Under the pieces are notes generated by a model. It saw only the letters and a list, made by a program, of their open reading frames with translations, had not been told where the DNA came from and did not search any database. Both the position numbers and the translations under genes were made by a program. Shown piece after piece: positions 26,804-35,359 of a stretch of 64,000 nucleotides of DNA (positions within the stretch are counted from its first letter, which is position 1; each line of letters starts with the position of its first letter). Where the stretch lies: the NCBI RefSeq assembly GCF_005233875.1, contig NZ_SZPZ01000002.1, positions 434,001-498,000 on the forward strand, written 5' to 3'. The DNA comes from Kribbella jiaozuonensis (GTDB lineage Bacteria > Actinomycetota > Actinomycetes > Propionibacteriales > Kribbellaceae).

Positions 26804-27721
26804 GTGCTTCCCCTCCACGCCACGCCCGGCGACCAGATCGAGCCGTTGACACCGGTCCGGTTGCTGACGGCATGGACCTTCGAGCCGGTGTTACTCGGCG
26901 TGATCATCGTCCTCGGCGGGTTCTATCTGTACGGCGTCCACAAGCTGCGCAAACGCGGTGACAAATGGTCCCGGGCGCGCACGTTCTCGTTCGTCGGGCT
27001 CGGGCTGGGAAGTGCCGTGATCGCCACCCAGTCGGCGCTCGGCACCTACGACACGGTCCTGATCAGCGTGCACATGGTTCAGCACATGATCCTGTCGATG
27101 CTGACGCCGCTGATGATGGCGCTCGGCGCACCGATCACGCTGGCGCTCCGGACGCTGCCGCCGCGGCCCCGGAAGTGGTTGCTCTCCGTGTTGCACTCAC
27201 GGATCGCCAAGGTGCTCTGCTTCCCGTTGATCGGCTTCACGCTGTTCGTCCTCAGCCCGTGGGCGCTCTACTTCAGCGGCTGGTACGACGCGACGCTGCA
27301 CTCCGCCGTACTGCACGACCTGTTGCACCTGCACTTCATCCTGGTGGGGTCGCTGTTCTTCTGGCCGCTGCTCGGGCTCGACCCGGTGCCCGGCCGGGTG
27401 ATCTACCCGTTCCGGTTGATGCTGACGTTCCTGACGCTGCCGTTCCACGCGTTTCTCGGCATCACGATCATGTCGGCCAGCAAGCTGATCGCCGAGGACT
27501 GGTACACCAGCTTCGGCCGGTCCTGGCCGCCGTCGCCGCTGCGGGACCAGTACATCGCCGGCGGTCTGTTGTGGGGTTCGGGTGACCTCGTCGGCGTGGT
27601 GTTCTTCGCCGTACTGTTCGTCCAGTGGGTGCGGGAGTCGCAGCGTGAGGCACGCCGTGAGGACCGGCGCCTGGACCGGTTGGAGGAACAGGCTCGCCGG
27701 GCCGAACAGTCGCCCCGGTAG
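26804..27721 (+). CDS. ctaG: Cytochrome c oxidase assembly protein, caa3-type CtaG
   Basis: This 305-aa membrane protein starts at GTG 26804 (VLPLHATPGDQIEPLTPVRL). It has about seven helices and conserved His/Met motifs of the caa3_CtaG family: SVHMVQHMILSMLTPLMMALGAP (split: SVHMVQHMILSML), HDLLHLHFILVGSLFFWPLLG and LPFHAFLGITIMS. The His/Met ligands suggest copper delivery for the oxidase. A charged helical tail (ESQREARREDRRLDRLEEQ) ends it. It is divergent from ctaE, fitting oxidase biogenesis. Confidence 0.92.
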   Translation: MLPLHATPGDQIEPLTPVRLLTAWTFEPVLLGVIIVLGGFYLYGVHKLRKRGDKWSRARTFSFVGLGLGSAVIATQSALGTYDTVLISVHMVQHMILSMLTPLMMALGAPITLALRTLPPRPRKWLLSVLHSRIAKVLCFPLIGFTLFVLSPWALYFSGWYDATLHSAVLHDLLHLHFILVGSLFFWPLLGLDPVPGRVIYPFRLMLTFLTLPFHAFLGITIMSASKLIAEDWYTSFGRSWPPSPLRDQYIAGGLLWGSGDLVGVVFFAVLFVQWVRESQREARREDRRLDRLEEQARRAEQSPR

Positions 27722-27766
27722 CATTCCGGGTGTCCAGTCTTCTTTGAACAAGCTTGGGATGGATCG

Positions 27767-28186
27767 ATGAGTTCAGAGCGTCCGCTGAAGGTGCTGCTCT
27801 ACAGCGACGACCGTACGACGCGGGAGTCCGTCCGGCTGGCCCTCGGCAAGCGTCCGGCGGCTGATCTGCCCGAGCTCGAGTACGTCGAGTGCGCGACCGA
27901 GCCGGCGGTGATCAAGACCATGGACAAGGGCGGGATCGACCTCGCCATCCTCGACGGCGAAGCGGTGCCGGCCGGCGGAATGGGGATCGCCCGGCAGCTG
28001 AAGGACGAGATCTTCCAGTGCCCGCCGATCCTGGTCCTCACCGGCCGTCCGCAGGACGCGTGGCTGGCGACGTGGTCGCGGGCCGAGGGCGCGGTCTCGC
28101 ACCCGATCGACCCGGTCCGGATGGCCGAGGTCACCGCGGATCTGCTGCGCCAGCGCCTGGCCAAGCTGCCCGCCACGACTGCCTGA
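27767..28186 (+). CDS. Stand-alone receiver-like protein
   Basis: The 139-aa protein has the response-regulator fold: acidic residues in LLYSDDRTTRESV, the phospho-acceptor position in IDLAILDGEAVPAGG, and LVLTGRPQD. The conserved KP is replaced by HP (AVSHPIDPV), so classical phosphorelay signalling may be lost. There is no output domain. It is followed 3 bp later by trpD, so they are likely co-transcribed. No kinase gene lies nearby. Confidence 0.75.
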   Translation: MSSERPLKVLLYSDDRTTRESVRLALGKRPAADLPELEYVECATEPAVIKTMDKGGIDLAILDGEAVPAGGMGIARQLKDEIFQCPPILVLTGRPQDAWLATWSRAEGAVSHPIDPVRMAEVTADLLRQRLAKLPATTA

Positions 28187-28189
28187 GTC

Positions 28190-29230
28190 ATGGCCGCCTA
28201 CACCTGGCCACAGGTGCTCGGGCCGCTGTTGCGGCATGAGGACCTGGAGGCCTCCGCCACTGCATGGGCGATGGAGCAGATCCTGTCGGGCGCGGCGACG
28301 CCGGCGCAGCTGGCCGGGTTCGTGATCGCGCTGCGGTCCAAGGGCGAGACGGTCACCGAGGTCGAGGGCCTGGTCGCGACCATGCGCGACTTCGCCACCC
28401 GGATCAGCGTCTCCGGCCGGACGCTCGACGTCGTCGGCACCGGCGGTGATCAAGCCCACACGGTGAACATCAGCACGATGTCGGCGATCGTCGCGGCCGG
28501 CGCCGGGGCGAAGGTCGTCAAGCACGGCAACCGCGCGGCCTCGTCCGCGTGCGGTGCTGCCGACGTACTCGAGGAGCTGGGGATCCCGCTCGACCTCACC
28601 GGGCCGCAGGTGGCCGAGGTGGGGGAGCAGGTCGGGATCACGTTCTGCTTCGCGGCGGCGTTCCACCCGGCCCTGCGCAACGCGGCGGTGCCGCGGCGGG
28701 AGCTCGGCGTACCGACGACGTTCAATCTGCTGGGCCCGCTGGCGAATCCGGGCGATCCGTCGGCGCAGGCGGTCGGGGTCGCGGACGGGCGGGTGGCCGG
28801 GCTGATGGCCGGCGTACTCGCGCGGCGCGGGATCGACGCGCTCGTGTTCCACGGCGACGACGGGCTGGACGAGCTGACCACGCGGACGACGTCGCAGGTG
28901 TGGGTCGTCGGTGGCGGGAAGGTCGAGGGGCCGGTCACGCTGGATCCGCGTGAGCTGGGGATCGAGCCGGTGTCGGCGGATGCGTTGCGGGGCGCGGACG
29001 CGACGTACAACGCGAAGGTCGTGCGCGGGCTGGTCGACGGTGAGCCGGGGGCCGTGCGGGACGTCGTACTGCTGAACGCCGGGGCCGCGCTGGCGGCGTA
29101 CACGCCGGAAGAGGGTTCGGTGACGGCGCGGATCCGGGCCGGGATGGACCGGGCCGCCGAGGCGATCGACTCCGGGGCCGCGAAGGACGTGCTGGACCGG
29201 TGGATCGCTGCCTGCGCTTCGGTGCGCTGA
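28190..29230 (+). CDS. trpD: Anthranilate phosphoribosyltransferase
   Basis: The 346-aa enzyme has the PRPP-binding signature [35 protein letters not shown], and [16 protein letters not shown]. It transfers phosphoribosyl to anthranilate in tryptophan synthesis. It stands apart from other trp genes, as in mycobacteria where trpD (Rv2192c) also lies beside ctaE. The normal GTGGDGxxTxN motif has Q instead of G (GGDQ), a tolerated variant in many sequences. A terminator follows. Confidence 0.96.
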   Translation: MAAYTWPQVLGPLLRHEDLEASATAWAMEQILSGAATPAQLAGFVIALRSKGETVTEVEGLVATMRDFATRISVSGRTLDVVGTGGDQAHTVNISTMSAIVAAGAGAKVVKHGNRAASSACGAADVLEELGIPLDLTGPQVAEVGEQVGITFCFAAAFHPALRNAAVPRRELGVPTTFNLLGPLANPGDPSAQAVGVADGRVAGLMAGVLARRGIDALVFHGDDGLDELTTRTTSQVWVVGGGKVEGPVTLDPRELGIEPVSADALRGADATYNAKVVRGLVDGEPGAVRDVVLLNAGAALAAYTPEEGSVTARIRAGMDRAAEAIDSGAAKDVLDRWIAACASVR

Positions 29231-29238
29231 GTTTTTGG

Positions 29239-29270
29239 AAGGGCCGGCGGGGGTGACCCGCCGGCCCTTT
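29239..29270. terminator. Terminator between trpD and convergent membrane-protein gene
   Basis: AAGGGCCGGCGGG (29239-29251) pairs with CCCGCCGGCCCTTT (29257-29270), with a 5-nt loop and short A and T ends. It can serve both strands. Confidence 0.8.
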
Positions 29271-29272
29271 CG

Positions 29273-31009
29273 TTATTTGTTGATCGCGATCTGGCTGACC
29301 TTGTAGCGCCAGACGTTCTGCCAGGCGGGGGTCGAGCCGGCGATGTCGGCGATCGCCACGTCCGCCGTACCGTCGCCGCGGTCGATCACGGCGATCATCA
29401 CGGTCGAGTAGGTCTCGGTCAGCTTCGGCACCTTGACGACGACCTTGGCGACGATCTCGTGGCCCGGGTGGCCGTTGACCGTGATCGCCTTGTGGGTCGT
29501 GCCCTTCATCACCTGGGCGTTCTTGTCGTACAGGGCGACGATCGCGCGGGAGCCGATCTGTACGGCGGCCTCCTTCAGGCCGGCCGCGGTGTTCTTGTAC
29601 GGAATGTCCGGCGGGAGCTGGCCGAAGGCGGTGTAGTTGCCCCAGGACGCGCCCTTGCCGTCGTAGTTCTTGTGCACGGTCAGCCAGATCGCGGCGCCGC
29701 CCCACAGGCCGGTGGTCTCGCCGTAGTTGCCCCAGGCCGAGCTCATGATCGGCATCGTGTCGTTGTTCGAGGCAACCATCACGGTGCCGAGCACCTTGCC
29801 GTACGGCGTCGGCGTCTCGGACGGCTTCACCGACGGGCTGACGGTGTCGATCGGCGTACCACCTGAGGGCAGGGCGACCGGGCTGACGGCGTCCGCCTTC
29901 GACCAGATCCAACCCACGCTCAGGCCGGTGGTGGCAAGAGCGGCGACGACCAGCACGATCGCACCGATCATCCGGGCCCGCCCACTGATCCCGGGCAGGC
30001 CGCCGATCCTGACGTCGCCGTTGCCGCCGGGCAGCCGCCCGCCGTCGCCGCTCCCGCCGGGCAGCCGCCCGCCGGTGCCGATCACGCCGTACGTATTACT
30101 CGCGCCGACGGGGTGCGTGCCGGCGGCGGCGTGCGAGCCGGCGGCGTGTGCTCCGGCGCCTTGCCCGGTCGCACGCGAGATCGTCTGCCCGAGCGACGGT
30201 TGTCCGGTGGCGCCGGGCTGCTGCGGCGGCCCGGCGTGCTGTCCGTGCTGAGGCCCAGTTGCCTGCATCTGCCACCCGGCCTGCCGAGGCCCACGCGACG
30301 GCGCACCTTGCGGCGGCCCCCACATCTGCCCACCCTGCGGCTGCCCAGGCTGCGGCTGGCCGAGGGGTGGCTGCTGCGGACCGGCTTGTCCCGGCGGGCG
30401 CTGGCCCGGTTGCGGTTGCCCGGGTTGCGGCTGCTGCGGACCGGCTTGTGCCGGTGGGCGCTGGCCCGGTTGCGGTTGCCCGGCTTGTGGTTGAGCGAGG
30501 GATGGCTGCTGGGGGCCGGCTTGTGCTGGTGGGCGCTGGCCTGGTTGCGGTTGCCCGGCATGGGCCGGACCAGCGTGTCCTGGACCCGGCTGACCCGACC
30601 ACGGCGGTTGCCCGCCCGGGCCTGGCTGACCTGGCTGACCTGGCTGACCTGTGGGCTGGGGGTCGCGGGGTGGGGCGGCGTGTTGTGGGCGGGTGTGCTG
30701 TGGGTTGGGTTGCTGGGGAGCTGGCTGTTGGGGCGGTTGGACGCCCCACATCTGGCCGCCCGGCTGCGGTTGGCCGGGTAGTTGCCAGCCTGGGTTTGCG
30801 GGGGCCGCGTGTTGCGGGCGGGCCGGCGGCGGGGGTGGTGGAGCGGGGGCGGGGGACTGGCCGAAGAGGGCATCCCCGGAGTCGGACGGGCTCTCCGGGG
30901 TGTTCTGCGCAGGCTGGACCCACGGGTTGGCGGAGTCGCCGGATGTGGGTACTGCGGGCGGCCCGCCGTCGCCGGTTTGGGACGGGGTCTGGTCTTCGTT
31001 CTCAGCCAA
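29273..31009 (-). CDS. Membrane protein with Pro/Gln-rich cytoplasmic tail (paralogue A)
   Basis: This 578-aa protein begins MAENEDQTPSQTGDGG. About 340 residues of Pro/Gln/Gly-rich sequence follow, including three near-identical 20-aa units (AGPQQPQPGQPQPGQRPP). Next come one transmembrane helix (MIGAIVLVVAALATTGLSVG) and an exported C-terminal domain of about 190 aa ending DRGDGTADVAIADIAG ... YKVSQIA. The C-terminal domain looks distantly homologous to that of the next gene. I do not recognise a function. The tail resembles disordered regions of actinobacterial cell-division or secretion membrane proteins, but no catalytic motif is visible. It overlaps the upstream gene by 8 nt, so they are co-translated. 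Confidence 0.75.
   Translation of the reverse strand: MAENEDQTPSQTGDGGPPAVPTSGDSANPWVQPAQNTPESPSDSGDALFGQSPAPAPPPPPPARPQHAAPANPGWQLPGQPQPGGQMWGVQPPQQPAPQQPNPQHTRPQHAAPPRDPQPTGQPGQPGQPGPGGQPPWSGQPGPGHAGPAHAGQPQPGQRPPAQAGPQQPSLAQPQAGQPQPGQRPPAQAGPQQPQPGQPQPGQRPPGQAGPQQPPLGQPQPGQPQGGQMWGPPQGAPSRGPRQAGWQMQATGPQHGQHAGPPQQPGATGQPSLGQTISRATGQGAGAHAAGSHAAAGTHPVGASNTYGVIGTGGRLPGGSGDGGRLPGGNGDVRIGGLPGISGRARMIGAIVLVVAALATTGLSVGWIWSKADAVSPVALPSGGTPIDTVSPSVKPSETPTPYGKVLGTVMVASNNDTMPIMSSAWGNYGETTGLWGGAAIWLTVHKNYDGKGASWGNYTAFGQLPPDIPYKNTAAGLKEAAVQIGSRAIVALYDKNAQVMKGTTHKAITVNGHPGHEIVAKVVVKVPKLTETYSTVMIAVIDRGDGTADVAIADIAGSTPAWQNVWRYKVSQIAINK
30368..30560 (-). repeat. 60-bp imperfect tandem repeat in paralogue A
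   Basis: Three copies of a 60-bp unit encode the AGPQQP...GQRPP sequence (starting near 30368, 30428 and 30500). They differ by a few substitutions. Confidence 0.7.
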
Positions 31010-33623
31010 CGTTGATTCCCTTGTAGGCCTGGCTCTCGGCCGCCTTCAGATCTGGGCGGTTGTTGGGGATGCCGCTGATGTAGGCGACCGCCGTTCCGTC
31101 ACCGAGGTCGAAAACGGCCACCGTCAGCGTAAGCACTCGATCGGTCACTGCCGCCGACTTCGCGGTCACGGTTTGCTGGTAGAACCAGCCCGACTTGTTC
31201 GTCCGCTTCACCGCGCCGTTCGCGACCGTCCGGTACGTCGCCGGGATCGACCCGTACATGCTCGTCCGCAGCTGCCCCGACAGGGTCGCCGCGGTCGCCT
31301 TCGGGTCGCCGTTGAAGCCCGACCCGGTCCCGAGGCCGCCGACGAAGATGTCCGCGGTCCAGTCGTCGGCGCCGCTGACGTTCTCCTGCAGGACGATGTG
31401 CTGGCCGCTGGAGTTGAGGAGCTGCTGGACCAGGCGCTTGCGGTCCGACCACGGCGGGTTCCGGCGCGGGAACGAGATCGCGTCCGACGAGATCCGTCCG
31501 ATGCCCTCGTGCAGCTTCGGGTTCTTGGACTGGCCCGGCTTGGTGCTGCTCTGGTTCGTCGGCGTGCCGGTCGACTGTGTCGGCGTACCGGTCGGGTTCG
31601 GGTCGGCCTTCTTGTCGTCGCCTCCGCCGGTGATCAGCACCACCGCGAGAACGATCAGCAGCACCAGCGCGACCCCGCCGCCGAGAATCAACGGCAGCTT
31701 GGCACCGGACCGGCCGCCACCACCGCCGGAGCCCTTCGACTTCTTGCTCCCGACGCCGGTGCTCAGGTCGGTCTGCCCGCCCCAGGCCTCGTTCTCGTCC
31801 TCACCCCAGGCGCGCTGGGTCTGCTGCTCGCCCCAAGCCTGCTGTACTCCGCCTTGCGGGCCTCCGCCTTGCTGGCCGGCGTTCTGCTGAACACCCCACG
31901 GCTGCTCGCCCTGCCCGTTGCCCCACGGCTGCCCGCCGTTCTGCTGCACGGGTGCGGAGTGCTGCTGGCCTTCGCCCCAGCTCGGGTCGTTGCCCCAGCC
32001 GTTGCTCGCCTGCTGGTCGCCGTTCTGCTGTACGGGCCAGCTCTGCCCACCCCACTGCTGATCGCCGACCTGACCGTTCTGCGTCTCGGCGGTCGCCTGC
32101 GGACCCCAAGGCCCGGACTCCTGTACTGCGTGCTGGTCGCCTACAGCCCAGCCGTTGTCCGCCGGCGGCGCGTCATTCCCCGCCGAACCCCAACCCTGCT
32201 CAGCACCCCAGCCCTGCCCCTGCTCAGCCTGACCGGCTCCCCAGCCTTCACCCTGCTCAGCCTGACCGGCTCCGGTTTCCCAGCCCTGAGCCTGCTCGGC
32301 CTGACCGGCTCCGGTTCCCCAGCCCTGGGCCTGCTCGGCCTGGCCGGCTCCCCAGGGCTGGTTCTGTTCCGGCTCCTGTTCTGCGGGCTGCTGCTGTGTC
32401 GGCTGGTCGCCCCAGAGCTGGACCGGCACGGGCTGTTCCTGCGTCGCGTCGTCCGCGTCCGGCATGGTCCACAGCGGCGCAGCGGGATGGTCCGGTGTCT
32501 GCAGGTCCTCTTCGTCGCTGGCCTCGACACCCCACGACGGCTGATCGCTCGTCTGCTGGTCGTCCTGATCGCCCGCCTGGCTGCCCCAGTCCGGCTGCAA
32601 CTGCGCTGCGACCTCGGCTGCGTCCGCCGCCTGAACCTCGGGGTCCTCGCTCACGTCAGCAGCCGGCATGCCCGGCTGGACGTCCTCCTTCGGCGTCGGC
32701 GCGAACCTCGGCTGCTCGGTGAAGCTGACGTCCGACCAGCCATCAGTCGGCTCAACAACCGCCTCGCTGGTCTCGCTCGGCGAGGGCGCGAGCTTCAACG
32801 TCCAGCTGCCGGCCGGTGCATCGGCCTGCGCAGCTGGTACGTCGGTCGGTACGTCGGCGGCCGCCGTACCCTCATCCGCCGCGAGCTCCTCCTCGGTCAC
32901 CTCGCGCTGGGTCCAATGCTCCGGGGGAGCGGGCGCGATCTCCGGCGCACCCCACGTCGCCTGGGCCCGCTCAGCCGCGCTCGGCCCGGGATCCTGGGCA
33001 GGCTCGTCCGGAGTCACCGCGCGTAGACGCGGTCCACCGTTCGCCTGCGTGGCGTCGTTGGTCGGTTCGAGGTCCCAGAGCTGCGGGGTAGGCGTCGGCT
33101 GCCACCAGCCGCCGGGATCCGCCTGCCCGTCCGGAGACTCCTGCTGTGGCTGCTGCGCAGGCTCCTGCACAGACCGCAGACCAGGCCCACCCGTCTCAGC
33201 CCCAACAGACTCCCGCCGAACCGGCTCCTGCCGACCCGACTCCCGCCGATCCGGCTCCCGCTGGAGCGGGTCCTGTCGAACCAGGCCACGCTGGACTGGC
33301 TCCTGTCGAGCCGACTCCCGCTGGACCGGCTCCTGCCGAGCCGACTCGCGCCGAGCAGGCTCCCGCTGGACCGGCTCCTGCCGAACCGGCTCCTGTCGAA
33401 GCGGCTCACGCTGGACCGGCTCAGGCTGAGCCGACTCCCGCCGAGCCGACTCCCGCTGGACCGGCTCCTGACGAGCTGGCTCCTGGCGGAGCGGGTCCGA
33501 GTGGTCGGCAGTTTCCTCCTGCTCGATCTCGGTTTGGTTGGTCCACTTCTCCCCGTTCCAGAAGCGGATGGTGTTCGGCTGGCCGGTGGGGTCGGGGTAC
33601 CAGCCGGCGGGCGGATTGCTCAT
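31002..33623 (-). CDS. DUF2510 membrane protein with repetitive tail (paralogue B)
   Basis: The 873-aa protein starts with the DUF2510 motif (PAGWYPDPTGQPNTIRFWNG). Regions follow in order: 19 five-residue repeats of REPVQ/QEPVR/RESAR (about 45-140), an acidic region, a Gln/Trp/Gly region (QGWGAGQAEQ units), one membrane helix (LPLILGGGVALVLLIVLAVVL), a Thr/Pro linker, and a C-terminal domain of about 170 aa ending FDLGDGTAVAYISGIPN. That domain resembles the end of paralogue A. No enzyme motif is present. DUF2510 proteins are membrane-anchored in actinobacteria and their role is unknown. Overlap of 8 nt with paralogue A indicates one operon. Confidence 0.78.
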   Translation of the reverse strand: MSNPPAGWYPDPTGQPNTIRFWNGEKWTNQTEIEQEETADHSDPLRQEPARQEPVQRESARRESAQPEPVQREPLRQEPVRQEPVQREPARRESARQEPVQRESARQEPVQRGLVRQDPLQREPDRRESGRQEPVRRESVGAETGGPGLRSVQEPAQQPQQESPDGQADPGGWWQPTPTPQLWDLEPTNDATQANGGPRLRAVTPDEPAQDPGPSAAERAQATWGAPEIAPAPPEHWTQREVTEEELAADEGTAAADVPTDVPAAQADAPAGSWTLKLAPSPSETSEAVVEPTDGWSDVSFTEQPRFAPTPKEDVQPGMPAADVSEDPEVQAADAAEVAAQLQPDWGSQAGDQDDQQTSDQPSWGVEASDEEDLQTPDHPAAPLWTMPDADDATQEQPVPVQLWGDQPTQQQPAEQEPEQNQPWGAGQAEQAQGWGTGAGQAEQAQGWETGAGQAEQGEGWGAGQAEQGQGWGAEQGWGSAGNDAPPADNGWAVGDQHAVQESGPWGPQATAETQNGQVGDQQWGGQSWPVQQNGDQQASNGWGNDPSWGEGQQHSAPVQQNGGQPWGNGQGEQPWGVQQNAGQQGGGPQGGVQQAWGEQQTQRAWGEDENEAWGGQTDLSTGVGSKKSKGSGGGGGRSGAKLPLILGGGVALVLLIVLAVVLITGGGDDKKADPNPTGTPTQSTGTPTNQSSTKPGQSKNPKLHEGIGRISSDAISFPRRNPPWSDRKRLVQQLLNSSGQHIVLQENVSGADDWTADIFVGGLGTGSGFNGDPKATAATLSGQLRTSMYGSIPATYRTVANGAVKRTNKSGWFYQQTVTAKSAAVTDRVLTLTVAVFDLGDGTAVAYISGIPNNRPDLKAAESQAYKGINVG
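33209..33497. repeat. 15-bp tandem repeats encoding pentapeptides
   Basis: About 19 copies of a 15-bp unit of the type CTCCCGCTGGACCGG / CTCCTGCCGAACCGG (plus strand). They are imperfect, differing at 2-4 positions, and read in frame through the DUF2510 protein. The repeats probably expand and contract by slippage. No spacer pattern, so not a CRISPR. Confidence 0.85.
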
Positions 33624-33765
33624 CCGCGTCCTCGCTCGGCGGTCGGCGCGAACGGACGACGCGCAAACGCACGAAGTACGCCGTTGTCGGCACGGAACTG
33701 GCCCCGGACGTTCATGTGTTCACCGTAACTTCAGCTCGTGTCAGTCGGACCGATCGGAGCGGTGC

Positions 33766-34053
33766 TCAGACACCGTCCTCTTCGCCGAGGCTGAAGGCCG
33801 CCTCCAGGTCGTGGCTGGAGTACGCGCGGAACGCGATGTGCGTCTCGGTGCTGAGTACGCCGGGCACCCGGTTCACGTGCTCGGGGATGACCGTGGCCAG
33901 GTCGTCGTGCCGCGCGACCCGGACCAGCGCGATCAGGTCGAGCCCGCCGGTGACGGAGTACACCTCGCTGACGCCCTCGATCGCTGCCGCCTGCTCGGCG
34001 ACCTCCGGGATCCGTGCGACGTCGGCCTTGATGAACACGATCGCGGTGACCAT
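33766..34053 (-). CDS. Stand-alone Lrp/AsnC ligand-binding (RAM) domain protein
   Basis: This 95-aa protein (MVTAIVFIKADVARIPEVAEQ) is one alpha-beta sandwich of the Lrp/AsnC effector-binding domain without the HTH. It shows the conserved VTGGLDLIALVRV strand and HVNRVPGVLSTETHIAF. Such proteins bind amino acids and assemble with full-length Lrp proteins or act alone. The location beside trpD and the respiratory genes is common in actinobacteria. The ligand is unknown. Confidence 0.88.
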   Translation of the reverse strand: MVTAIVFIKADVARIPEVAEQAAAIEGVSEVYSVTGGLDLIALVRVARHDDLATVIPEHVNRVPGVLSTETHIAFRAYSSHDLEAAFSLGEEDGV

Positions 34054-34078
34054 GCCGTCCTCTCCTCGGTACTCACAT

Positions 34079-34864
34079 CTAGACCCGCTGAAGCATAGTG
34101 CGATCGAGGCCCCGCAACGCTCTCGCCGTCGGTTCGTCCGCGGGCAGGAACGCCTCCATCCGCAGTTCCGACACCGTCACATCGATCGCCGTACCGAACC
34201 TGGTCAGCGTGGTGACGAGATGCAGGTCACCGTCGGGCGAGCGGAGCTGGAGCGGTACGGCGAAACCCAGGTGGTCCGGAGCCGGCCGAGGCGGGATCAC
34301 CGCGATGAGCTCCTGGATCAGAGCATCCGACGACGGCGACGGGTACTGCGCGGCCTCGCGGGTCAGCGCATCGATGACGTGCCAGGACCATTGCGCGAAG
34401 TTGACGATCCGTGGAGCCAGGCCGGCCGGATCCAGCAGCAGCCGGGGGAGGTTGACCGGTGCCGTCAGCAGATGCTCCGCAACGCCGGCCGTGAGGACGT
34501 CGAAGGCGTGGTTGGCGAGGACCAGGTTGCCGATGCGGTCGACGACGACGGCCGGATACGGCCGATGGCCCTCGAGGATCGCGGCCAGCGCGGTCCGGAC
34601 CGCCTCGAGTCCAGGCGCGTCGTACGGCGTCTCGTCGTACGCCGGAGCGTATCCGCCGGCGAGCAGCAATGCGTTCCGCTCGCGCAGCGGGACCTGGAGC
34701 GACTCAGCCAGCCGGATAACCATCTCCCGCCCCGGCGCCGACCGACCGCTCTCGATGAAGCTGACGTGCCGCTGCGTCGTCCCCGCGCGGATCGCCAACT
34801 CGAGCTGACTCACCCGCCGACGAGTCCGCCACAACCGTAGCCCTGCGGACAACTCTGATCCCAT
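34079..34864 (-). CDS. XRE-family regulator with MmyB-like ligand-binding domain
   Basis: The 261-aa protein has an N-terminal HTH (WRTRRRVSQLELAIRAGTTQR, with recognition segment RHVSFIESGR, residues about 10-50). The C-terminal MmyB-like (MLTR) domain includes YPAVVVDRIGNLVLANHAFDVL and FAQWSWHVIDAL. It is probably a ligand-responsive repressor. A promoter of the RecA-NDp/PafBC type ends 7 nt before ATG 34864, suggesting DNA-damage-linked, leaderless expression. It is divergent from a SnoaL-like gene. Confidence 0.88.
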   Translation of the reverse strand: MGSELSAGLRLWRTRRRVSQLELAIRAGTTQRHVSFIESGRSAPGREMVIRLAESLQVPLRERNALLLAGGYAPAYDETPYDAPGLEAVRTALAAILEGHRPYPAVVVDRIGNLVLANHAFDVLTAGVAEHLLTAPVNLPRLLLDPAGLAPRIVNFAQWSWHVIDALTREAAQYPSPSSDALIQELIAVIPPRPAPDHLGFAVPLQLRSPDGDLHLVTTLTRFGTAIDVTVSELRMEAFLPADEPTARALRGLDRTMLQRV

Positions 34865-34870
34865 GCTGCA

Positions 34871-34893
34871 GTTCTAACCCACGCCACCGACAA
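34871..34893 (-). promoter_or_regulatory. PafBC/RecA-NDp-type promoter (near-consensus), XRE gene
   Basis: On the minus strand TTGTCGGTG (34893-34885), 8 nt, TAGAAC (34876-34871), then ATG at 34864. The known motif is TTGTCRGTG-N8-TANNNT; the last base of the -10 is C, not T. A mirrored TTGTCGGCG lies at 34912-34920 facing the SnoaL gene but lacks TANNNT. Confidence 0.6.
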
Positions 34894-34948
34894 TCCATAC
34901 CCAGCAGGGAATTGTCGGCGCACAACCCCTCCCGGCAAGGTCGTAGCC

Positions 34949-35359
34949 ATGACCAGCAAAGACCTTGCAACCCGCTATGTAGCAGTTTGGAACGAGCCCG
35001 ACGCCGACACCCGACGGAAGGCGATCGAAGACCTGTGGACCGAGGACGGCGTACACCTTCTCGAGCCGCCGGAAGAGATCGCGAAGCGCGCCGAGGAGAT
35101 CGGCGTCACCGCGTCCCTGGAAGCCCGCGGCCACGAGGAGCTCGTACGCCGGGTCACCCGCGCGTACGACGAGTTCGTCGCGCCCGGCCAGTACGAATTC
35201 GTCCCGCACGGCGAGCCGGCCGCGCTCCGCGATCTGGTGAAGCTGCGCTGGGCGATGGTCCCGGCCGGCGGGGGAGAGGCGCTTGCCATCGGCATCGATC
35301 TCCTCCTGCTCGCCCCCGACGGCCGGATCCGCACCGACTACCAGTTCATCGAGGTCTAA
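34949..35359 (+). CDS. SnoaL-like (NTF2-fold) protein
   Basis: The 136-aa protein (MTSKDLATRYVAVWNEPDADTR) has the NTF2-like pattern: AVWNEPDADTRRKAIEDLWTEDGVHLLEPPEE (split: AVWNEPDADT and EDLWTEDGVHLLEP), FVPHGEPAALRDLVKLRWAM, and DYQFIEV at the end. Such small proteins are often polyketide-cyclase-like or hold hydrophobic ligands. The function here is unknown. It is divergent from the XRE regulator with 84 bp between starts, and its stop overlaps the convergent exonuclease gene by 4 nt. Confidence 0.85.
   Translation: MTSKDLATRYVAVWNEPDADTRRKAIEDLWTEDGVHLLEPPEEIAKRAEEIGVTASLEARGHEELVRRVTRAYDEFVAPGQYEFVPHGEPAALRDLVKLRWAMVPAGGGEALAIGIDLLLLAPDGRIRTDYQFIEV

Noticed and set aside
30651..33026. 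A 791-residue plus-strand frame antisense to the low-complexity membrane proteins
   Set aside because: Composition follows repetitive GC sequence of the real genes; no domain pattern or start context.
33209..33497. Possible CRISPR or other non-coding repeat array
   Set aside because: Unit length is 15 bp with no spacers, reads in frame, and belongs to a membrane protein.
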